In this document: positions 1-6,039 of the stretch, in pieces | How positions within the stretch are numbered: position 1 is the first letter of the stretch | How the letters are laid out: each line of letters starts with the position of its first letter | DNA from: Moraxellaceae bacterium | Lineage (GTDB): Bacteria; Pseudomonadota; Gammaproteobacteria; Pseudomonadales; Ketobacteraceae | NCBI GenBank assembly: GCA_002402125.1 | Contig: NVVG01000175.1 | Location: forward strand, 1-6,682 | DNA length: 6,682 nt | Reading direction: 5' to 3' | Translations under genes and position numbers: made by a program | Notes under the pieces: model-generated | What the model was told of the DNA's origin: nothing | Seen by the model: the letters and a program-made list of their open reading frames with translations, nothing else | Database searches by the model: none

Positions 1-1
1 A

Positions 2-52
2 GAGAGCTTGATGCCTTGGAATATCGACCCGTTAGCTATTAAGCCGAGCTAG
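2..52 (+). CDS. IS66-family transposase (TnpC), last 16 codons only
   Basis: Only the C-terminal tail is in view: ESLMPWNIDPLAIKPS followed by TAG. IS66 transposases commonly end in a short C-terminal element (Pfam DDE_Tnp_IS66_C) with a conserved ELLPWN-like core, matched here by E-S-L-M-P-W-N. Such a transposase is a DDE-type enzyme that cuts and joins the element ends, but its catalytic core is off the left edge. The call rests on this short motif and on the IS66-type terminal repeat directly downstream. A competing frame (frame 1) also ends nearby, at a TAA at 40-42, but its peptide has no recognisable motif. Confidence 0.7.
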   Translation, partial: ESLMPWNIDPLAIKPS

Positions 53-58
53 CACATA

Positions 59-79
59 GGGGGTTAGCCGGACGCTTAC
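59..79 (-). repeat. IS66-type terminal inverted repeat (right end)
   Basis: Read on the minus strand from position 79, the sequence starts GTAAGCGTCCGGCTAACC and continues with more C residues. IS66-family ends characteristically begin GTAAGCG. The partner repeat at the other end of the element is not in the window, so the repeat length is an estimate. Confidence 0.75.
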
Positions 80-87
80 GATTATCT
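80..87. repeat. Predicted right copy of the 8-bp target-site duplication (GATTATCT)
   Basis: IS66-family elements usually duplicate 8 bp of target on insertion. The 8 bp just outside the terminal repeat are GATTATCT. This is a prediction only: the matching left copy lies beyond the window edge. Confidence 0.4.
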
Positions 88-294
88 GGATGGTTAGTAT
101 TCATTATAAACACTGCAGCCTCACCAATAGTGATCGAGGGAAAATCCCCAGCACCCCTATCAGGGGTTCTTCTGCAGGACCCCCTGTTATCTCCTCAGAT
201 AAAGCTGGGTTGTGCTGCATTGGGTTATGCGCCCATTCCCTATTAAAGTACAGATCATAAAAAGAGCACAAAAAACTAACCACTACACATGGTA
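80..294. other. Intergenic stretch between the IS66 end and TBDR1; no supported gene
   Basis: No convincing gene is seen. The region has blocks of C and G runs that can fold in competing ways: ACCCCT/AGGGGT at 153-158 and 162-167 with a 3-nt loop, CAGGGG/CCCCTG at 161-166 and 181-186, and GGGA/TCCC at 138-141 and 145-148. One of these could end the TBDR1 transcript, which runs leftward into this region, but none is followed by a clear T-run on that strand. Confidence 0.4.
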
Positions 295-2328
295 TCAGAA
301 GTGCCAAAGAAATCCGGCCATATAACCTCGTCCTTCGTGGTGCCTTAATACTTGTGTCGTATTACTATCAACATCTGGATTGGTAATATCATCATCAAAA
401 GCATTTTCTATATTGAAATACGCTTCCCAAGACCTTTTCACATATTGATATTGCAGATTAAGCCAATGATATTCCTCAATGTCGGAAGTATTTTCAGACA
501 AACGTTCATCGACAAATCGCCATGAACTGCCGACAAAATGCGGGCCGCTGATATGGTAGCGCGCGCCAACTGATGCTGTGTAACGGGGGGCAGATCTGGC
601 CTGTATATCATCCTCTATGATTCGTCTGCCTTGATGATGGTAGGAAAGATTAATGAAGTAGCGTGATTTTTTACTCCCTGCCTGATAATCGACCTCATAG
701 CCCCAGCGATCAAAATCCAGAGAGTTTCTGAAGGTGACTTCGGTGCCCGTGTTAACTCTTTGTACGAAGTTTATGGCCTCCAAATAATATATGTTAAAAA
801 CGAATAAACTGTTTAGATCTAAGTGGGTATAGGATAAATCTATAGAGCCTACCTTTTCAGCATCTAGTTTGGGATTACCAACAGTGGGTGGAGGCGGGTT
901 TGGTATTAAGATAGATGTCTGAAAGAAATTAGGCGCGTTAAAACCCACGGAATAAAGTGCTTTAATCGACTGCTTCTCGTCTATGGAATAAACTACAGAC
1001 ACTTGTGGCAGGTATTCTTCCCCTGCATTATTGTTGTTTACATAACGAACACCTAAGATGCTGCGCCAATCGCCTATCGACCAATCTAATTGGCTGTAAA
1101 TTGATTGCTCATTTGCCTGATCGGCCTGTATGGCTACACCAAATAGTACACCTAAATTAACGCTCGAGATTTCATAGTCACCAGTTTCTCTGTGTTCATA
1201 TTCATAGCCTAAAACCCAGTTCATATTGTCGTTCAACGTCCATGCAACCCTAGCACCGGAACGCCAGCGAAAATTTTTATTGCCGCTATCGGAAAATTTA
1301 ATACGTCCCTGGGAGCCAGCAAAAGGAAAATCTTGAATATCAAAGGAAAGAAAATGTTTATTGTAATCCGAGTACATTGTCAACAGCAGATCACTAGACC
1401 AATACTTATCATAGGACAGGGCAAATAGATCGCCTCGGTAGGTCAGTTGATTTGGTAATAAGCTAGATGGGTTGTTGACGCCATTTACTTGTGACTCATA
1501 ACTATGGGCCGTGACGTTGAGGAGGCTATTATCAGTCTCCCATTCATATCGTGCCAATAAGGAATTGAAATCTTGTGCCCGTTTATTTTCGGACTGCACA
1601 CCCAAATCGATATTTTCATATTGGGCATTAAACCCATCCTCATCCTGGTATTCAGCGCTAAGTACCAAGCTATGGCCCGGGGCAATTGTCATTTTGGCGA
1701 AGCCGCCAAGATTGACTAAATCGTCTGAACCAAGTTGTAGGCGAATATCTTTGGTAAGATGATCTTTAGTTACAATTTTGATTACTCCGGTGGTTGCTCC
1801 TGACCCCTGCGTCGCCAAACCCGGCCCTCTTATCACCTCAATATGGTCGATGGCATCCAGCGGGATACCCAATAAAGGTATGGCAGAATGAACGGGCTGC
1901 CAATAAGGCACGTCATCCAGCATAAAAAGTACTTTTTGAGCGAAGTTCTCACTGATGCCACGCACCATTAACTGACCATTGCCAAAAGCACCTTCATCCC
2001 AGACTATACCTGGCACAAAGGACAGAAAGTCTTTTAACGTTCTTAGTCCCATGCCCAATAAATCAACTGCTTCATAGCGAGAGACGATAGCCGGTGTCTG
2101 CAGGATGCTTTTTTCCCTATCGCTTGCTTCCGATATACTTACCATCATATTACTCAGGAGTTCGTCTATGGAAAGATCAAAGAGGTCCGTAAGGGCTGTT
2201 TTCTCCGAAGCATTTATTAATTCAGCTTTGGCAGAAAGTATCGGCAAGGGTCCAATCGTTAAAAGCAGGAATGCAATATAAGGAAAACAAGGATAATAAC
2301 TTAGTGATGGTTTTTTCTTTAACTTCAT
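295..2328 (-). CDS. TonB-dependent outer-membrane receptor (TBDR1), complete
   Basis: A 677-aa outer-membrane receptor of usual family length, expected to import a substrate using energy from TonB-ExbB-ExbD. Residues 1-35 form a signal peptide (KLKKK, then a hydrophobic core) with likely cleavage at AKA-35/E-36. Residues about 73-188 are the plug, showing LVRGIS-like QLMVRGIS (119-126), LDDVP (137-141) and the hallmark block IEVIRGPG...GSGATTGVIKIVTK (163-188). The rest is a 22-strand-type beta barrel rich in alternating Tyr/Trp/Asp, including GNPKLDAEK near residue 487, and ends in aromatic FLWHF as barrel proteins do. No N-terminal STN signalling domain is present, so regulation through a FecR-type partner is unlikely. 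The ATG start is supported by AAGGAGA (2335-2341) with 6-nt spacing. No canonical TonB box is clear; MMVSIS (61-66) is the nearest. Substrate unknown. Confidence 0.95.
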   Translation of the reverse strand: MKLKKKPSLSYYPCFPYIAFLLLTIGPLPILSAKAELINASEKTALTDLFDLSIDELLSNMMVSISEASDREKSILQTPAIVSRYEAVDLLGMGLRTLKDFLSFVPGIVWDEGAFGNGQLMVRGISENFAQKVLFMLDDVPYWQPVHSAIPLLGIPLDAIDHIEVIRGPGLATQGSGATTGVIKIVTKDHLTKDIRLQLGSDDLVNLGGFAKMTIAPGHSLVLSAEYQDEDGFNAQYENIDLGVQSENKRAQDFNSLLARYEWETDNSLLNVTAHSYESQVNGVNNPSSLLPNQLTYRGDLFALSYDKYWSSDLLLTMYSDYNKHFLSFDIQDFPFAGSQGRIKFSDSGNKNFRWRSGARVAWTLNDNMNWVLGYEYEHRETGDYEISSVNLGVLFGVAIQADQANEQSIYSQLDWSIGDWRSILGVRYVNNNNAGEEYLPQVSVVYSIDEKQSIKALYSVGFNAPNFFQTSILIPNPPPPTVGNPKLDAEKVGSIDLSYTHLDLNSLFVFNIYYLEAINFVQRVNTGTEVTFRNSLDFDRWGYEVDYQAGSKKSRYFINLSYHHQGRRIIEDDIQARSAPRYTASVGARYHISGPHFVGSSWRFVDERLSENTSDIEEYHWLNLQYQYVKRSWEAYFNIENAFDDDITNPDVDSNTTQVLRHHEGRGYMAGFLWHF

Positions 2329-2404
2329 TTAATGTCTCCTTCTCACTCAATATAATGAACTAGGCATAGAACATAAATAGACAAGACATATAAACTCTGT
2401 TGTA

Positions 2405-2434
2405 ACTATAATTGATTTTTGGGTATCACGACAA
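2405..2434 (-). promoter_or_regulatory. Candidate sigma-70 promoter for TBDR1
   Basis: On the minus strand, TTGTCG (2429-2434) and TATAGT (2405-2410) are separated by 18 bp, matching the -35 and -10 consensus at 4/6 and 5/6 positions. This would give a leader of about 70 nt before the TBDR1 start. No Fur-box-like repeat was seen. In AT-rich DNA such matches arise by chance. Confidence 0.3.
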
Positions 2435-2463
2435 CAATGGAGGGGTTATATTCGCATGAGTAT

Positions 2464-2730
2464 TTATAAGAAACTGTATTTTATTGAAAATACTCGACAT
2501 ATTTCATCACACCGATAAAAGTAGTTATTAGACCAATATTGCATCACGTAATTCAATTCAGCACTATGGATGACTAGCCTTGTTCCGTTCGGGAACTCCA
2601 ATACGCCTAGAATTTTCTCTGTTTCTATTAGGGGTTTGGATTTTGCGGTGTTTGGGGCTGTTACGTTAACCGCGACAAAAAAATTGTGAGATTCATTACT
2701 GTTAACCAGATAGAATTTAGGATCTACCAT
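2464..2730 (-). pseudogene. Possible relic of an IS66 accessory protein (TnpA-like), C-terminal half
   Basis: An 88-codon frame from ATG 2728-2730 (a TTG four codons upstream is also possible). The layout resembles the C-terminal half of IS66 OrfA/TnpA proteins: a FVAVNV block (FVALNV/FVPVxV in the family), a variable linker, then GVLEFPNGTRLVIHSAE followed by a helix (LNYVMQYW). The N-terminal helix-turn-helix half expected of that family is missing: the frame upstream hits a stop within about 13 codons. No IS66 terminal repeat was found nearby and no Shine-Dalgarno is evident. Its ATG shares the same CATG as the start of the plus-strand DUF2970 gene, which argues against both being active genes. 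It may equally be a chance frame or an unrelated small protein. Confidence 0.3.
2719..2722 (+). promoter_or_regulatory. Shine-Dalgarno AGGA for the DUF2970-type gene
   Basis: AGGA lies 6 nt before ATG 2729-2731. It supports translation of the small plus-strand gene from this start rather than of the opposed frame. Confidence 0.6.
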
Positions 2731-2937
2731 GAAGCTCAACAACGATAAATCATCCAGCCTGCAAATACTTCAAAGCGTAATGGCTGCAATAGCGGGCATT
2801 CAAACCGAAGCCAAACTGAAAGAGGTTTTCGAAAAAAAAACCTGGACCAAATGATATTTTCCGCCATCTTTTTAGTAGGCTCGTTTATAGCCACGGCTCT
2901 TACTCTTGTCCATTTCGCTCTTGCTGCGTATACCTAA
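2729..2937 (+). pseudogene. DUF2970-type small single-pass membrane protein, split by a -1 frame change at an A9 run
   Basis: Too short to stand out as one frame. From ATG 2729 the first frame gives 41 codons to TGA 2852-2854. It contains LQILQSVMAAIAGIQTEAK (residues 11-29), the LxSVxAAxxGVQSxxx signature of DUF2970 proteins, then VFEKK. The family then expects one hydrophobic membrane helix. That helix lies in the -1 frame: SAIFLVGSFIATALTLVHFA, ending at TAA 2935-2937. The frames meet in a run of nine A (2832-2840). Re-reading one A, or one extra A in the DNA, gives a continuous protein of about 69 aa, the normal family size. Options are a sequencing or assembly error in the homopolymer, a genuine inactivating mutation, or ribosomal or transcriptional slippage. 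The function of DUF2970 is unknown to me. Confidence 0.7.
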
Positions 2938-2948
2938 ATGATCTTTGT

Positions 2949-2973
2949 AAAAGTGTGAATACCACACACTTTT
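2949..2973 (+). terminator. Hairpin with a short T tail after the DUF2970-type gene
   Basis: AAAAGTGTG (2949-2957) and CACACTTTT (2965-2973) form a perfect 9-bp stem with a 7-nt loop, starting 12 nt after the stop of the DUF2970-type gene. The A and T flanks are symmetric, so it could act in either direction. The stem is modest in GC and the T-run is only four, so termination is likely weak. Confidence 0.45.
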
Positions 2974-3040
2974 AACCCGTATTAGTCCCCCTCTTCTCTT
3001 ATCATTCAGTATTAAAATGGTAACATTCAATCCAAATACA

Positions 3041-3069
3041 ATCTTACCGGGCAGTATTTTCGGTAAGAT
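3041..3069. promoter_or_regulatory. Perfect inverted repeat upstream of the 157-aa gene (operator or 5'-leader hairpin)
   Basis: ATCTTACCG (3041-3049) and CGGTAAGAT (3061-3069) are exact reverse complements separated by 11 bp. Their centres are 20 bp apart, about two helical turns, as expected for a dimeric regulator site. The left arm overlaps the end of a TACAAT -10-like hexamer (3037-3042), and the right arm ends 3 nt before the Shine-Dalgarno AGGGG (3073-3077). It could therefore be a transcription operator or an RNA hairpin affecting ribosome access. A matching -35 is not clear. Confidence 0.45.
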
Positions 3070-3083
3070 CATAGGGGCAAGAT

Positions 3084-3557
3084 ATGTTTGACCAGTTAGC
3101 CGTGAAGGATGTGTTAGAAATTAGAAATATTGAAGGCGAAACGCTTTGTATTACACCGATTTGTTCTATCGATAAGGATATGATCGAAACCGACTTTGGC
3201 TTGTTTAACATTACCGGAAAGAAAAACATCGCTGGCATTGAAACCTACCAGCACGTTGCCGACAATGAAGAAGTTAATTCTATATTTCATGCCGTTGCAG
3301 TTGAGCTTACACTGTTAGAAGAAACTCTCATTAACACGGCCGTCTTGTATTATGATAAAGCAGAGGCTTTTTCCATTGAAGATGGTCGCGGTGAATATAT
3401 GGAGATTTCGATCGCCTCTTGCTTGACCTTATGTCGACTTGCCCACTGTGTCGATAGCGGTTTTTCGACACGTGCCGAGTGTCAATTGAGAATGATTGAA
3501 GAAAAAGCAGGGAGAATCTCACACAAACATAGTAACCTGCCCTCTTTCAGGCGCTAG
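3084..3557 (+). CDS. Hypothetical protein, 157 aa, cysteine-rich, probably cytoplasmic
   Basis: I do not recognise a family. The start is well supported: AGGGG (3073-3077) lies 6 nt before ATG. There is no signal peptide or membrane segment. Residues 1-60 look like mixed beta structure (DVLEIRNIEGE, LCITPICSI, TDFGLFNITGKK). Residues 63-92 and 105-145 look helical. Six cysteines are present (22, 27, 113, 117, 122, 133), three of them clustered as C-x3-C-x4-C, but the spacing matches no metal motif I can name. The basic tail (SHKHSNLPSFRR) may be flexible. It converges with the cytochrome-cupredoxin gene, the two stops lying 16 bp apart with no obvious terminator. Its own upstream inverted repeat suggests separate regulation. 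Confidence 0.7.
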   Translation: MFDQLAVKDVLEIRNIEGETLCITPICSIDKDMIETDFGLFNITGKKNIAGIETYQHVADNEEVNSIFHAVAVELTLLEETLINTAVLYYDKAEAFSIEDGRGEYMEISIASCLTLCRLAHCVDSGFSTRAECQLRMIEEKAGRISHKHSNLPSFRR

Positions 3558-3573
3558 AATTCATTGCTTCCCA

Positions 3574-5385
3574 CTAAGGAACCCTAGTCAACGTTATACT
3601 ACCTGAAGAACCCAGTTTTTTCTCAAGACTCTCCCCTGCTAGGATTTTTGTATCAATTAGATCCATTCTAGGAGCCCATATTTTTACTTCAGAAAATTCT
3701 TGAGGAAAATCGCTGATAATCACATCCTTCATTATTTCATCTTCATCAAAATGGATAATGGTATAGTAGCGACTGGAAATTGAACCCGCCCAAGCACTCA
3801 TATACAAATGTAATCGGCACCGAAGTTCTACAAACACATCATCCTCCCAGAACAGCGCTTGCTCAAAACTGGATCCTGGCGGCATGTAACTCAATTGCCA
3901 ATGAATTTTACGTCGTTTGTCTTTTACATATATTGTATGACCTACATCATCAGAATTTTTTAACTGCATGATACTGCCTTGATTGCCAACTATCAGTTTA
4001 TTGTCGAAGTAGCCGTCCTTATGATCCATTATGGGTTTTGCACTAAGACCTTTATCTTCCGGCCAATACACAATCATTACCGGAGGAATATTTTTCACCT
4101 CGTCAAAATCAATATGCAAATGCAAACCTGACGTAGTCGTATCAGGCGGTACATACGCTTTCTTTACTTTACTCGGCTTTCCAGGTATTTTTTTCAGCCC
4201 TAGTTGTGTGCTGGATTTTTTATCGAAGCCAAAATCATATTCCTGTGGCGTTGGTAATGTCAGCATCCATTGGTGCATTAATTCAAGCGCGGGATAATCC
4301 ACTACCTCTCGTGCCACCATTGGCATACGATAGTCTTCATCAACACTATTCATTCGCACAAAAAGCGCACTAAGGTACAAAGCCATCTCTTCATATTTTG
4401 CCCCCATGACTATATAGGGTGTAATGGTAAAATTTTGAGTTGGCTGATTCACTGCTGTCCGGTAGACATCAGTCTGCTCAACCGTCTGAAATTCCAATTT
4501 ATGGCGAAAGACTAGATGGTCAGCTTCATTGTCAGCAGCATGACCTAAGGGGTTATGACAATTGCCACAATTTGAATGCAGATAACCCAGCACCTTTTGT
4601 TCCAACGCGGTGCCTGGAAGCGTTGCTTTTTTGACGGGAGAACTAAGTAATTTTCGGTTGGAAAGACTTTTTAAACTCAAATCCTTATCGGAGCCCTCTG
4701 ACCCGTAACCGAATGCATTTTTTGCTTGCTGGTCACTTAATTGAATCGCTTCAAATCCTAAAATTCCATCCACATTACCTTTATGGCAGAAAACACATTC
4801 TTCTTCAGTTGGGATATCATGGGTTGTTCCCAATACGTTTTTTTCTCCATCTGTAAGTACCGCATCCTGCTGACCTTTACGCCATGCATAACTTTTAACC
4901 GACCATGAATCTAAGCCTTTTCCAGGGCGGATTTTCATTAAATGACGAGTTTCCAGCTTCACCCAGCGCTCTACCCCGTTGTTGTCTCTAGTTTTTCTTC
5001 GGAACTCCTTGAAAAATTGTGTACCTAGGGGGAATATCCAACGATCAGGGTCGGTCGTATCAATTTGTGTATTTGGCGGAAAATATATCCAACGCTTTTT
5101 ATCCGCACCGTCACTCCATAATGGATAGTTTGGGGTAAACGTTTGGAGTTCCCGAGAAACCTTAAAATCAGAAATAGAAGAGTAAAGACAGGTGTTTGAC
5201 AGGTATTGGGGTACCTCCTTTTTATAAGCGTCTGAGCACGTTGATGCTGATACGTCAGGCATTGATTCGCCCACTGAACACCCGACCAATGGCGCCGAAA
5301 GAACGAGCAAGCACATTACAATCTTAATAAATATGCATAGGTTGCAGCTATTGAGACGATTAGAGATGACCACTTCAGGCTCCAC
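3574..5385 (-). CDS. Diheme c-type cytochrome lipoprotein fused to a C-terminal cupredoxin-like domain
   Basis: Residues 18-36 form a hydrophobic segment ending in lipobox LVGC (Cys36), so a lipid-anchored periplasmic or outer-membrane protein is expected; Ser at +2 favours outer-membrane sorting. Residues about 80-380 match the SO2930-type diheme cytochrome family: NYPLWSDGADKKRW (86-99), DRWIFPLGTQFFKEF (114-128), haem sites CVFCH (197-201) and CGNCH (273-277), then YRMPM (352-356), whose Met may ligate haem. Residues about 415-575 resemble the cupredoxin-like domain of MauG-associated 'methylamine utilization' proteins, with VGH (His483) and CRLHLYM (Cys523, His526, Met529): a complete type-1 copper ligand set with amicyanin-like C-x2-H-x2-M spacing. 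The likely role is periplasmic electron transfer or a redox enzyme; the substrate is unknown. The listed start is GTG without a Shine-Dalgarno. GTG at codon 5 (5371-5373), preceded by GGAG with 6-nt spacing, is a better candidate and gives 599 aa. Confidence 0.88.
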   Translation of the reverse strand: MEPEVVISNRLNSCNLCIFIKIVMCLLVLSAPLVGCSVGESMPDVSASTCSDAYKKEVPQYLSNTCLYSSISDFKVSRELQTFTPNYPLWSDGADKKRWIYFPPNTQIDTTDPDRWIFPLGTQFFKEFRRKTRDNNGVERWVKLETRHLMKIRPGKGLDSWSVKSYAWRKGQQDAVLTDGEKNVLGTTHDIPTEEECVFCHKGNVDGILGFEAIQLSDQQAKNAFGYGSEGSDKDLSLKSLSNRKLLSSPVKKATLPGTALEQKVLGYLHSNCGNCHNPLGHAADNEADHLVFRHKLEFQTVEQTDVYRTAVNQPTQNFTITPYIVMGAKYEEMALYLSALFVRMNSVDEDYRMPMVAREVVDYPALELMHQWMLTLPTPQEYDFGFDKKSSTQLGLKKIPGKPSKVKKAYVPPDTTTSGLHLHIDFDEVKNIPPVMIVYWPEDKGLSAKPIMDHKDGYFDNKLIVGNQGSIMQLKNSDDVGHTIYVKDKRRKIHWQLSYMPPGSSFEQALFWEDDVFVELRCRLHLYMSAWAGSISSRYYTIIHFDEDEIMKDVIISDFPQEFSEVKIWAPRMDLIDTKILAGESLEKKLGSSGSITLTRVP

Positions 5386-5584
5386 TAAAACAACCGTGAT
5401 GACACGATGTTTGGCTGATTGATTGTCTTCCGGTTTGGGGATCGCTTATCTAATGACAGTTAAGAATAACCATAGTAGAAAATGGTCTAATTGAAACCTG
5501 CGGTTTACCGATATTGTATAGATATTGGCTACGGTTAATGGTTTGAAAAAAACAACTATCGCCCTTGTGTACTAAGCTTAACAT
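5386..5584. promoter_or_regulatory. Divergent intergenic region between cytochrome-cupredoxin and receiver genes
   Basis: This 199-bp region must hold promoters for both directions, but no strong sigma-70 pair stands out. A TTGAAA (5491-5496) is followed only by imperfect -10 candidates near 5515-5522. A 7-bp direct repeat GATATTG at 5510-5516 and 5521-5527 has an 11-bp period, which would suit a regulator binding one face of the helix. Which gene it would control is not evident. Confidence 0.4.
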
Positions 5585-5959
5585 ATGAAAATATTGTTGG
5601 TAGATCACTCTCCTGCTGTACGCCGTATTGAAGTACACATATTGAGCCTAATGGGGTTGTCCGACGTAAAGCAAGCTGAAGATGGAGCGAGTGCTCTAAA
5701 AAGGTTACAAAGCGAGGCATATGGTTTGGTAATTGCGGATTGGGATCTTCCGAATATGAGTGGATTGGAACTATTAGAAAAGATTCGAACACAAGATGCC
5801 CTTAAAAAAATTCCGGTGCTTATGGTTGTCACTGAAGTAAATGACAAAATAATAATGCTATCGGCTAGAGCCGGGGTTAGCAGCCTTATTGTAAAACCAT
5901 TCACGATTAATTCCTTAAGAGAAAAAATCGATAATTTGTTTCCATACATCCCCAAATAA
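5585..5959 (+). CDS. Stand-alone CheY-like response regulator receiver protein
   Basis: A 124-aa single receiver domain with no output domain. It keeps the phospho-acceptor Asp52 in ADWDLPNMSGLELL, the switch Thr83 and the conserved Lys104-Pro105 of VKPF, and it has the CheY-like QAEDGASAL block (30-38). It should be phosphorylated by a histidine kinase and act by protein contact. The first strand ends in VDHS: Asp7 is present but the usual second acidic residue is His8, which may alter magnesium binding or phosphorylation kinetics. No kinase or chemotaxis gene is in the window, so its partner is unknown. The start is fixed by an in-frame stop at 5579-5581 just upstream, yet no good Shine-Dalgarno precedes ATG. 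TBDR2 follows 80 bp downstream in the same direction with no clear terminator between, so co-transcription is possible. Confidence 0.93.
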   Translation: MKILLVDHSPAVRRIEVHILSLMGLSDVKQAEDGASALKRLQSEAYGLVIADWDLPNMSGLELLEKIRTQDALKKIPVLMVVTEVNDKIIMLSARAGVSSLIVKPFTINSLREKIDNLFPYIPK

Positions 5960-6026
5960 GATTAATAACATACTCCCATCGGACTATTTTTAATACCGGA
6001 AAGTGAAGTGGAAAATAGTGTACAAA

Positions 6027-6030
6027 AAGG
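6027..6030 (+). promoter_or_regulatory. Shine-Dalgarno AAGG for TBDR2
   Basis: AAGG (within AAAAAGG) lies 9 nt before ATG 6040-6042. An in-frame TAG at 6016-6018 rules out an earlier start, so this site and ATG define the gene's 5' end. Confidence 0.55.
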
Positions 6031-6039
6031 TTAATTTAT

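Larger units (their letters stand above)
1..79 (+). mobile_element. Right end of an IS66-family insertion sequence (partial, continues left of window)
   Basis: Two independent signs meet here. Reading frame 2 ends in a transposase-like tail containing MPWN, as in the C-terminal element of IS66 transposases. 27 bp after its stop lies a sequence which, read on the minus strand inward from position 79, begins GTAAGCGTCCGGCTAACC, the GTAAGCG-type terminus typical of IS66 elements. The short gap between transposase stop and terminal repeat fits a compact IS end. The rest of the element is outside the window, so its identity within the family and its intactness cannot be judged. Confidence 0.8.

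Noticed and set aside
1..42. Frame-1 peptide at the left edge ending ALEYRPVSY as a gene tail
   Set aside because: The overlapping frame-2 tail with MPWN, followed by an IS66-type terminal repeat, explains the region better.
153..186. C/G-rich hairpins as a rho-independent terminator for TBDR1
   Set aside because: Stems compete with each other and no T-run follows on the minus strand, so a terminator call is not supported.
104..307. A 67-codon minus-strand frame overlapping the end of TBDR1, starting hydrophobic
   Set aside because: TTG start, no Shine-Dalgarno, no family resemblance, and its middle is made of the C/G-block hairpins of the intergenic region.
2872..3072. A 66-codon minus-strand frame
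   Set aside because: It lies antisense to the DUF2970 membrane helix and runs through the hairpin and inverted repeat; composition is not protein-like and there is no family match.
4031..4297. An 88-codon plus-strand frame
   Set aside because: Antisense shadow of the cupredoxin part of the minus-strand cytochrome gene.
5605..5955. A 116-codon minus-strand frame
   Set aside because: It is the antisense shadow of the receiver gene, whose motifs are unmistakable on the plus strand.
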